Part shown: piece after piece, positions 7,139 through 13,516 of the stretch
Position numbering within the stretch: the stretch's first letter is position 1
Layout: the number at the start of each line of letters is the position of its first letter
Assembly (NCBI GenBank): GCA_036005125.1
Contig: DASYQV010000337.1
Span: forward strand, 1 to 25,581
Source: DASYQV01 sp036005125
GTDB taxonomy: Bacteria > Acidobacteriota > Vicinamibacteria > Vicinamibacterales > UBA2999
Direction of reading: 5' to 3'
Length of the DNA: 25,581 nt
Position numbers and translations under genes: made by a program
The notes under the pieces: model-generated
The model's database searches: none
Seen by the model: the letters and a program-made list of their open reading frames with translations, nothing else
What the model was told of the DNA's origin: nothing

Positions 7139-9523
7139 CTAGCACCCGGGACAGACTCGAGGCGTTACGGCCCCGCGCTCGAGAAGCCATGTCGATTCCG
7201 CGGGCAATGGGGTGTGGGGGGCGCCGCTACGGATCACTGTGCTTCCACGGCGGCTGTAGGTCGCGGACAGCCCGAGAGTACTGGCTTTCGACTGCACCCG
7301 CACCGGGTCCGACAGCGTAGGAGCGTTGCCGTCCAGGTACGCCGTAATGCGTCCTTCCAGTGATGCCGGAAAGCTCGGAACTGGGCCCGCAAGCTGGTCG
7401 CGGTATATGCCGAGCATCACCTCTCGGAATACCGGAAGCGCGAGTCTCGCGCCGGTTTCGCCTGCGCCGAGGGAACGGTTGTCATCGAACCCGATTCGAA
7501 CGGCCACGGTAATACCCTGACGGCCGTACGTCGACCCGAGAAAGAGGGCGTCTCTGAACTCGTTCGTCGTTCCGGTCTTCCCCATCACGGCTATCGGGAA
7601 CTCGGGGGAGTCGAGCGCATGGGCCGTCCCGCTCGGCATGCGCACCACGCCGCGCAGACCCTCCTGGATGAGCAACAGTGCCTTGTCCATCCCGACCGCT
7701 GGCAGGTCACGCGTCTCGTCGCGATTGACACCAGGGGCAGCCGAGCCACGGACGACAGTCCTGACGACGAACGGGGTCGCGATCACGCCCGACGCCATGG
7801 CGCGATATGCGTTCGCGAGCTCGAGGAGATTCACCTCGGACGCACCCAGGGCCGTGGTGGGAGACCTGTGCAGCGGCGTCTGCACACCGAGACGCCGCGA
7901 CGTTCCGAGCACACTGTCGATGCCAATCTCGGTCGCGATCCAGATGGCGGCCGCGTTCCGCGATTCGGCGAGTGCCTGTCGCAGCGGAATCAATCCTTTG
8001 AACCGGCCGTCGTAGTTGGCGATCCACTTCTGTTGGTCGACTCCGATGTCGGGAACGCTGATGGGCTCGTCCGGTACGATGCTCCCGAGATCGAAGAGAC
8101 CGTTGCGAAACGCGGCAAGGTAGACGAACGGCTTCATTGCCGATCCGGGCTGCCGCAACGACTCGGTTGCGCGGTTGAAATCGTTGTACGAGGCAGAGCG
8201 ATCGTGATAGAACTGCCGTCCGCCCGCCTCCGCGAGGACCCGCGCGTTGCCATTACTCAGGACCACCACCGAGCCCTGCACGATCCCTTTCGTGCGCGGG
8301 TGCCGCTTCTCGTACGCCGCGATGCCATGTTCGAGCGCCGTATTCACGATGTGCTGCACCCGGAGGTCGACCGTGGTGTGCACGTCCATCCGACCCTGCA
8401 GCAGGTCGTCGAGCGGGTCGGCAACGCCGGCCGCTTTGAGCTCCGCGAGCACATTCCCGACCGCCGCCGGCGCGTCGGTGACCGTGTCTGGCCGCGGCAT
8501 GAGGGCTGGAATCGGGCGCCGCACCGCGTCCGCCAATTGCTCCGATGTGAGAGACCCATTCGCCATCATGAGCGCCAGTGTCTGGTTCCGGCGCCGTAGG
8601 ACCTTCGCGCTGTCCACGGCAGTGGGGGCATAGGCTCGTGGCGACTTGGGAATGCCCGCCAGCAGCGCGGCCTTGTCCGCATCGGTCGCCGTGAAGGTGG
8701 CGAGCGGCCGGCCAAAGTAATACTGCGCGGCGGTCGCGAATCCGTACTGCCCGTTGCTCATGTACACGAAGCTCACGTACCGCGCGAGGATTTCCTCCTT
8801 GGCGCGGCGCTTCGACCCGAACCTCCGCGTCATCTCCTGTTCGACCCAGATCGAGAGCCGCATCTCTTCGATCTTCCTGGCGATCATGTTGGCGTTGCGC
8901 GCGCCCAACACGTACGATACCGTGCGCGTCAGGCGCCCGACGCCCCGAAGCAGGCGGCTGTTTTCGCCCTCCGTCAGCCCTTTCAGGAAATGACCCCGCA
9001 CGAGCTGCTGAGTAATCGTCGATCCGCCTTGCGGGAAGATGGCGGGCGCTTTTGCTTCGTCGACCGACCCGCGCCCCAGGAGGCGCCTCAGCAGCGTTTT
9101 CGTCCTGACGCGAACGAGCACCCGTGGAACGGTGCGGTAGTCGACGCCGTTGTGGGTAAAGAACCGCCTGTCTTCCGTGGAGACCACCGCATCACGCACG
9201 ACCGGTGGAAGGTCCTCGTATTTCGTGATCAGCCGGCGCTCGCGGGCAAGTGAAATGACCGGCTGTCCGGTCGCGTCGTAGATGTGGCCGATCGCGAGAA
9301 ATTCGAACCGCACGAATGTTCCCAGATCCGGCAGGTTCGATCGGTCACGATAGACGTGCGCGAAGAGCATGGCCACGGGCGCGACCGCCGCCAACGCCGC
9401 GAGCGCGGCGCACGCGAGACCAATCGCGAGCCGCCGATGGCGACCGAGCGCTCGCGAACAGACGTCCCGGCATCTGCCGCAGGCCGTTGCAGCGTCGCGC
9501 GTCCACGCCCCGGTGATGTTCAC
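7139..9523 (-). CDS. Bifunctional class A penicillin-binding protein (PBP1A type)
   Basis: A 794-residue peptidoglycan synthase anchored by one N-terminal span (about residues 31-57) with its domains in the periplasm. The GT51 transglycosylase domain has EDRRFFTHNGVD (catalytic Glu, about 115-126), QGGSTITQQLVR (about 162-173) and RKIEEMRLSIWVEQ. The transpeptidase domain has the active-site serine in PGSAMKPF (SxxK, about 459-466), SRN (about 520) and KTGTT (about 647). All catalytic motifs are intact. It polymerises lipid II and cross-links stem peptides. Start is GTG 9523, with only a weak AGG upstream that overlaps the stop of the lmo0937-type gene 7 nt before, so coupled translation is likely. 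It contains an internal YVSFVYMSNGQYGFATAAQ stretch usual for GT51. It is not paired here with shape genes and is probably one of several PBP1 copies. Confidence 0.95.
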   Translation of the reverse strand: MNITGAWTRDAATACGRCRDVCSRALGRHRRLAIGLACAALAALAAVAPVAMLFAHVYRDRSNLPDLGTFVRFEFLAIGHIYDATGQPVISLARERRLITKYEDLPPVVRDAVVSTEDRRFFTHNGVDYRTVPRVLVRVRTKTLLRRLLGRGSVDEAKAPAIFPQGGSTITQQLVRGHFLKGLTEGENSRLLRGVGRLTRTVSYVLGARNANMIARKIEEMRLSIWVEQEMTRRFGSKRRAKEEILARYVSFVYMSNGQYGFATAAQYYFGRPLATFTATDADKAALLAGIPKSPRAYAPTAVDSAKVLRRRNQTLALMMANGSLTSEQLADAVRRPIPALMPRPDTVTDAPAAVGNVLAELKAAGVADPLDDLLQGRMDVHTTVDLRVQHIVNTALEHGIAAYEKRHPRTKGIVQGSVVVLSNGNARVLAEAGGRQFYHDRSASYNDFNRATESLRQPGSAMKPFVYLAAFRNGLFDLGSIVPDEPISVPDIGVDQQKWIANYDGRFKGLIPLRQALAESRNAAAIWIATEIGIDSVLGTSRRLGVQTPLHRSPTTALGASEVNLLELANAYRAMASGVIATPFVVRTVVRGSAAPGVNRDETRDLPAVGMDKALLLIQEGLRGVVRMPSGTAHALDSPEFPIAVMGKTGTTNEFRDALFLGSTYGRQGITVAVRIGFDDNRSLGAGETGARLALPVFREVMLGIYRDQLAGPVPSFPASLEGRITAYLDGNAPTLSDPVRVQSKASTLGLSATYSRRGSTVIRSGAPHTPLPAESTWLLERGAVTPRVCPGC

Positions 9524-9530
9524 GATCGAC

Positions 9531-9686
9531 CTATGCGTCGAACACCCGCCGACCCTGAATCACACGAACGAGCAACATCACCACGGCGATCACGAGCAGC
9601 ACGTGGATCAGACCTCCCATTGCGGTAGAAGTGACGACACCGGCGAGCCACAGGACAAGCAAAACCACTGCAATCGTTGTAAGCAT
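9531..9686 (-). CDS. lmo0937-family small membrane protein
   Basis: 51 residues from ATG 9686 with AAGGAG 6 nt upstream. The sequence is two hydrophobic stretches (TIAVVLLVLWLAGVVTS and GLIHVLLVIAVVMLLVRVI) ending in QGRR, the hallmark of lmo0937/DUF5670-type mini-proteins. Family members often lie in general-stress clusters; no biochemical activity is known to me. The stop is 7 nt before the PBP1 start, so the two genes form a likely operon. It is divergent from the YtxH gene at 9788, sharing a 101-bp intergenic region. Copy 2 of this type is at 10988-11125. Confidence 0.82.
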   Translation of the reverse strand: MLTTIAVVLLVLWLAGVVTSTAMGGLIHVLLVIAVVMLLVRVIQGRRVFDA

Positions 9687-9787
9687 GGCAACTCCTTTCT
9701 CCCATCCATCGTAGTGGCCCTGTCGGACGCCGTCTGTTCGGTTGGGCACATCTGGCGACGCGTGCCTCTGCTCGCGGGCACACACGT

Positions 9788-10066
9788 TTGTTCCCGGCCC
9801 CAGGGAGAGCTCAGCAGCATCGATCCAACGACTTCGTCACCGGATTCGTCGCCGGCGGTCTCATCGGCGCGGGTCTGGCCATGTACTTGGGCCCGCGCGT
9901 GGCCGCGGAACTTCGGACGCGTTACCAAGAGGTCATCACCCGCGTGGGTGCTGCCGTCGACGAGCTCTCGCGAAATGGGGAGAGCGCGCGTGACAGCTTG
10001 TGCGACACGGTCGCCAACGGCGCGCGCGATGTCGAGCGGTACGCGACCGAGGCCAAGAGCTCTTGA
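9788..10066 (+). CDS. YtxH-domain protein (copy 1), possible 3' frameshift
   Basis: About 92 residues. The YtxH signature is a Gly-rich N-terminal span (DFVTGFVAGGLIGAGLAMYL) followed by GPRVAAELR and an amphipathic helix, typical of membrane-anchored stress proteins. The start is uncertain: TTG 9788 is the only common start codon before the span and has no good Shine-Dalgarno. It matches the protein at 15891-16268 across span and helix (AVDELSRNGESARDSL against AVDQLSRQGESVRHDV), but lacks about 17 residues in between. After the TGA at 10064-10066 the +1 frame continues in protein-like fashion (LDVRQGVDQEITDGTDKTAV...) to TAG 10149-10151, suggesting a recent frameshift or sequence error. Confidence 0.72.
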   Translation: MFPAPGRAQQHRSNDFVTGFVAGGLIGAGLAMYLGPRVAAELRTRYQEVITRVGAAVDELSRNGESARDSLCDTVANGARDVERYATEAKSS

Positions 10067-10197
10067 CGTTCGACAGGGTGTCGATCAGGAAATCACTGAC
10101 GGGACGGACAAGACCGCCGTCGAATGGGCCGACAAGACACGCGACGAGTAGAAGGTTCTCGTGTGACCCGCACGCGCATCCTGCGCCCGCGTCACCA

Positions 10198-10662
10198 CTA
10201 ATCGGTGTCGATCCGTATCGTGCCGCGGGCGTCCGAGGCCGCGCGCGTCCGCCCGGCGAGCGTGGCCGTCGCGCCCTCCACCCTCCACACTTTCGCGCCG
10301 GCGCTGAACACGACGGCGAGCGCCCTTCTTCGCGTGAATGGCACAATCGACGCGTCGCGCCCCACTCCTGAGGTCCGGCGATGGGCGATGATTCGGTCAC
10401 CGTGATCGGGGACAGTCCGTGGTTCGACGTCGATCGCGGGGAGCACGTCGACGACGGGTGTGTGACGAGTGCGCATGCGCGGTACCAGCGCACCTATGAC
10501 GGACCCGACGAGCGCGAGGAGCGCCGAGGCGACCAGCGCGAGGCCGAGTATGAGCAGAAGATCGCGCAGCCTTAGCCCCTCCGATGGCGCGAGCATGGCG
10601 ATCAGCGCGACGACGATCATCCAGACCGGAACGACCACTGCGCGTGCGAACAGCACAGACAT
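10198..10662 (-). CDS. Membrane protein, VVPxW family (copy 2, long tail)
   Basis: 154 residues from ATG 10662; GAGG lies 9 nt upstream. A GTG at 10671, three codons earlier, is an alternative and would overlap an upstream TGA as in the paralog. Two spans (VVVPVWMIVVALIAMLAP and DLLLILGLALVASALLALVGSVIGALVP) match the 94-aa protein at 6476-6760 in motif order and in the 8-9 residue N-terminus, which supports the ATG. The tail is longer, basic and Ala-rich (about 65-154) with no recognised domain. A TATAGT box at 10694-10699 (minus strand), about 30 nt upstream of the ATG, could be its -10 element. Confidence 0.62.
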   Translation of the reverse strand: MSVLFARAVVVPVWMIVVALIAMLAPSEGLRLRDLLLILGLALVASALLALVGSVIGALVPRMRTRHTPVVDVLPAIDVEPRTVPDHGDRIIAHRRTSGVGRDASIVPFTRRRALAVVFSAGAKVWRVEGATATLAGRTRAASDARGTIRIDTD

Positions 10663-10667
10663 GATGG

Positions 10668-10940
10668 TCACCCTCGTGGTGTGGGACCACTATACGGCTC
10701 GTTACGAGAGTTGTGCTCGTTGTGTGGCATAGCCGGCGTGCCGGTTAGCGCACGAGCGCGCGTAAGCGGTATAGCGCTCCCGGCGCGCCGGGCGCGCCAA
10801 AGAGACACTGCGAACCAGCGCGCATCGGTCGTGCAGGGCGCCTGCGCCGCCACGACGGTCGGGGAGAACAGAAGCACGATGAGAAAGGCAACTGCACGTA
10901 ACGTGACCGACCTCCTGCGAACCGCCGGCGCAGGATCCAT
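10668..10940 (-). CDS. Doubtful short secreted ORF, 90 aa (possible remnant)
   Basis: From ATG 10940 the frame gives a very good signal peptide (TLRAVAFLIVLLFSPTVVAAQA, about residues 12-33). What follows is an Arg/Ala-rich sequence with no fold-like pattern (RWFAVSLWRARRAG...). There is no Shine-Dalgarno before the ATG, and a TATAGT box for the next gene lies inside its 3' end. It overlaps the downstream gene's optional GTG start by GTGA. It could be the 5' remnant of a secreted protein gene whose 3' part was lost, or a real but unusual mini-gene. Confidence 0.25.
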   Translation of the reverse strand: MDPAPAVRRRSVTLRAVAFLIVLLFSPTVVAAQAPCTTDARWFAVSLWRARRAGSAIPLTRARALTGTPAMPHNEHNSRNEPYSGPTPRG

Positions 10941-10987
10941 GCTGCGAAGGTCGGCTGCGGTGCCAGAATGGACGAGATATTTCGCGG

Positions 10988-11125
10988 CTATCCCAGCGTG
11001 CGGCGGCTCACCACTGCAACGAAGAGCAGCACGATGGCGATGATCAACAGCGAGCGGAGGAATGCCTCGATGGTGTAGGTCGCAGCGATTCCAGGCAAAC
11101 ACGCGATAGCAATTGTGGCCAGCAT
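10988..11125 (-). CDS. Mini membrane protein, lmo0937-like (copy 2)
   Basis: 45 residues from ATG 11125 with AAGGGAGAG upstream at a good distance. Two hydrophobic stretches (MLATIAIACLPGIAATY and SLLIIAIVLLFVAVVS) and a terminal RR place it close to the lmo0937/DUF5670 type at 9531-9686, sharing ML(A/T)TIA at the start and IAxVxLxVxV..RR at the end. It follows the AI-2E transporter on the same strand after 157 nt, in which the minus strand carries GGTACAAGG as a possible -10 region. Confidence 0.62.
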   Translation of the reverse strand: MLATIAIACLPGIAATYTIEAFLRSLLIIAIVLLFVAVVSRRTLG

Positions 11126-11282
11126 CGCGTCTCTCCCTTTCGTTCGTCTCACGTCCACACGCGGGCCAGAGGCGGTCCCCTTGTACCCTACGCAGCATGC
11201 CGCAATCGCTGACGACTGTCTGTGCATTTCAGAACACCGCATCGCTCCGCGGTGCACGACGTGCTGTGATGGGCTCGATTCG

Positions 11283-12440
11283 TCACGCCGGCGGAACCCG
11301 ATCGGGACCGGCAGCCGCGGCGGGCGCCGGCTCCCGGAGCTCGTGGCGGAACGCCGTGCCGAACATGTCCCATGCGGTTAGGAACAGTGCGGCCAGAATG
11401 GGACCGAGAATGAACCCCATGGCGCCGAAGAGCAGGAGGCCGCCGAGTGTCGAGAAGAAGATCAGCAGCTCGTGCATCTGAATGTCGCGACCGACCAGGA
11501 CCGCCCGGAGCAGATTGTCCACGCTTCCGACGACAAGCCCGCAGAACACGGCCAGGGCGATTCCCTGCCAGACCTCGCCCATCGCGAGGAGAATGATCGC
11601 CGCTGGCACCCAGACAAGCGCGGCGCCGATGCCAGGGATGATCGACAGCACGGTCATGACGGTTCCCCAGAAAATCGCGCTGTCGATGCCCACCGCCCGG
11701 AACGCCAGGCCACCGAGCGCCCCCTGAGCCACACCGATGAGCATGGTGCCTTTCAGCGTCGCGCGCGTGACGGACACGAACTCCCCGAGCATCCGTTGCT
11801 TGTCGGACTCGGTCAGCGGCACGTAGGCCAGCAGCGACCGGACCAGCGCCGGTCCGTCGGTCAGAAAGAAGAACATCGTATAGAGCAGCACAACGAAGTG
11901 GAAGATGAAGACGACCGTGGCACGGGTGGTCGCCGAGAGCACGTCGAAGAGAAACGTGCCGGCGCTGCCGACCAGTTCGCCGGCCTTGGTCAAGATCAGG
12001 TCCCGGTAAGGGGCGATGAGGTCGTAGCCGGGAAGGAGGCGCAGCCGGCGGTCGAACTCGCCTGGCTCGTCCACCAGTTGCTTGAGGCGCGGCAGGACGC
12101 TCTCGTTGACCCGCAGTGCCTCGTTGGCGGCGACTCCCAGCACCGAGAGCAGCGGCGCGACGACCAGTGCGAGCAACAGCAGTAGCGTTGCGACCGCGGC
12201 CAGTCTCTCGCGGCCACGAAGCAGACGCACCATCCGTTGGTACACCGGGTAGGCTACGGCCGTGAAGAGAGCCGCCATCAAGATGGTCAGCAGAAAGGTG
12301 CGGACCATCGCGACGAACGCGGCCGAGACCGCGACAACGAGCAGAATCAGGAAGGCGTTGCGGAAGCTGGTCGCAGTCATGATGCGCGCGATCCGTGCCT
12401 GGCTCAGGTCGTTTCCGACACGCGTGCCGTCCTGAACCAA
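11283..12440 (-). CDS. AI-2E family transporter (TqsA/PerM-like permease)
   Basis: 385-residue integral membrane protein of the AI-2E exporter family (Pfam AI-2E_transport). It has paired N-terminal spans (NAFLILLVVAVSAAFVAMVRTFLLTILMAALF, about 27-60; LAAVATLLLLLALVVAPLLSVLG, about 79-101) and an extracytoplasmic helical region around 105-150. Spans follow near 165-185, 240-300 (AIFWGTVMTVLSIIPGIGAALVW, with the Pro-Gly-Ile-Gly typical of the family) and 335-370 (MGFILGPILAALFLTAWDMF). Members export AI-2 or act as ion or solute permeases; the substrate here is unknown. The start is uncertain: TTG 12440, or ATG 12380 giving 365 residues; neither has a strong Shine-Dalgarno. Confidence 0.88.
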   Translation of the reverse strand: MVQDGTRVGNDLSQARIARIMTATSFRNAFLILLVVAVSAAFVAMVRTFLLTILMAALFTAVAYPVYQRMVRLLRGRERLAAVATLLLLLALVVAPLLSVLGVAANEALRVNESVLPRLKQLVDEPGEFDRRLRLLPGYDLIAPYRDLILTKAGELVGSAGTFLFDVLSATTRATVVFIFHFVVLLYTMFFFLTDGPALVRSLLAYVPLTESDKQRMLGEFVSVTRATLKGTMLIGVAQGALGGLAFRAVGIDSAIFWGTVMTVLSIIPGIGAALVWVPAAIILLAMGEVWQGIALAVFCGLVVGSVDNLLRAVLVGRDIQMHELLIFFSTLGGLLLFGAMGFILGPILAALFLTAWDMFGTAFRHELREPAPAAAAGPDRVPPA

Positions 12441-12482
12441 ATGATCGGGAAGATCCCAATCGCCTCGGCCTTGTCGAAAGCT

Positions 12483-12731
12483 TTATTCGGCCAGTCCGCG
12501 CGTGGGCTGTGCAATTGCGCTCACGTCAGCGGAGAGCTTCGAGAGTGCGAGCGCGCTCGTGGAGCCGTCCGGCCGGGGTTGTCCGATCGGCGCCAGCGCA
12601 TGCTGGGCCTCAGTACGGTTCCACAGCGCCATCCCTCGCCGCACCCGCTGACGCTGCTTTGCGACACGGAACTCTTCGATCATCTTGCGGAGGCGGTCGT
12701 TGCGGTTGGTGGCCATGGTTCGGACGCTCAC
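12483..12731 (-). CDS. Small basic hypothetical protein, 82 aa
   Basis: The start is GTG 12731, whose GTGA overlaps the stop of the 51-aa membrane gene upstream; ATG 12716 is an alternative. The N-terminal half is a basic helix (NRNDRLRKMIEEFRVAKQRQRVRRGMALW) and the rest is Pro/Ser/Ala-rich. No membrane span or known motif is seen. Coupling to a single-span protein suggests that they act together, but that is inference. Confidence 0.5.
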   Translation of the reverse strand: MSVRTMATNRNDRLRKMIEEFRVAKQRQRVRRGMALWNRTEAQHALAPIGQPRPDGSTSALALSKLSADVSAIAQPTRGLAE

Positions 12732-12883
12732 GTCAGACGATGGTGCGATTCATGGGAACGCTGTTCCGAGATCCAACCCTGGCTCATGATGCCGAGATTG
12801 GATTCACTCCTATGCCACCAGCGTCTGAAGGCCGTCCAGACAGTGAGACTCAGCCCAATCGCTATCAAGATGGCAATGGTCAT
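12728..12883 (-). CDS. Single-span mini-protein, LGxMSxxW family (copy 1)
   Basis: 51 codons on the minus strand: one N-terminal span (MTIAILIAIGLSLTVWTAF), a basic stop-transfer (RRWWHR), then SNLGIMSQGWISEQRSHES. The same layout and the LGxMSxxWxxExR signature occur in the 48-aa ORF at 24726-24872, which argues that both are real genes although each is tiny. The stop codon overlaps the next gene's GTG (GTGA). Ribosome-binding site: AGCGAGG directly abuts the ATG, which is not ideal, so initiation may be inefficient. The product is predicted to sit in the inner membrane with a short C-terminal tail; function unknown. Confidence 0.6.
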   Translation of the reverse strand: MTIAILIAIGLSLTVWTAFRRWWHRSESNLGIMSQGWISEQRSHESHHRLT

Positions 12884-13015
12884 CCTCGCTGATCCTGGCA
12901 GGGTTCGCTCGACGCGTCTGTCCTGTTTTGCACCCCGTGGGATCCGTCGTGCCTTTTGATACCGTTCCCAGGTCCTGAACGGCGTAGAGACACGCAGGTC
13001 TGCAGGGCAGACGGA

Positions 13016-13471
13016 TTAACCGGCGAAGGCGCGCGTCAGGATCGGCGTGAGAAGATGGTCGGCAGCCTCGGACGGCGACTTCGCCCCGTTCTCACCGGCC
13101 AGAATCGCCACCACGCTGCCGCGAGCGTCGTTGAAATCGATGAACTGGGACTGGCGCGGCCGTGTGGAGCCGATCCGGCCCGTCATCGCCACACGCGCCT
13201 CCAGGAAAGACAACTCTGCCTCGACGCCTACGTGCCAGAGCAGGATCGAGCCGGACGGGCTCCGGGTGTACTTGACGCGGGCGTCCGGCTCGTCCTTCGC
13301 GTTCCACGCGTCAACTTTGCGCTCGAGGATCTGACAGAACTCGTCCCACCAGACGCGGGCGGCTTCGGCCACTCGCTCACGGCTGCGGGTGGCGATGGCC
13401 GCCCTGGTGAGCATCTCCTGTCGTTCGGCGTGCAGTTTCTCGAAAAGATCATCAACGAATTGGTCGGTCAC
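13016..13471 (-). CDS. Hypothetical soluble protein, 151 aa
   Basis: GTG start at 13471 with GAGG 7 nt upstream. The N-terminal half is helical (QFVDDLFEKLHAERQEML, then an Ala/Arg-rich helix and WWDEFCQILERKVDAWN). The second half looks like an antiparallel sheet (RVKYTRSPSGSILLWHV, QSQFIDFNDARGSVVAIL) and ends in an Ala-rich helix. No signal peptide and no catalytic motif that I recognise. It begins 45 nt after the ftsH stop on the same strand, so probably shares its transcript; it could be an FtsH substrate or partner, but only position suggests this. Confidence 0.65.
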   Translation of the reverse strand: MTDQFVDDLFEKLHAERQEMLTRAAIATRSRERVAEAARVWWDEFCQILERKVDAWNAKDEPDARVKYTRSPSGSILLWHVGVEAELSFLEARVAMTGRIGSTRPRQSQFIDFNDARGSVVAILAGENGAKSPSEAADHLLTPILTRAFAG

Positions 13472-13516
13472 GGCTCAACCTCGAAAATTCCGTTGCCATC
13501 AAGCGTTCCAGACCGT

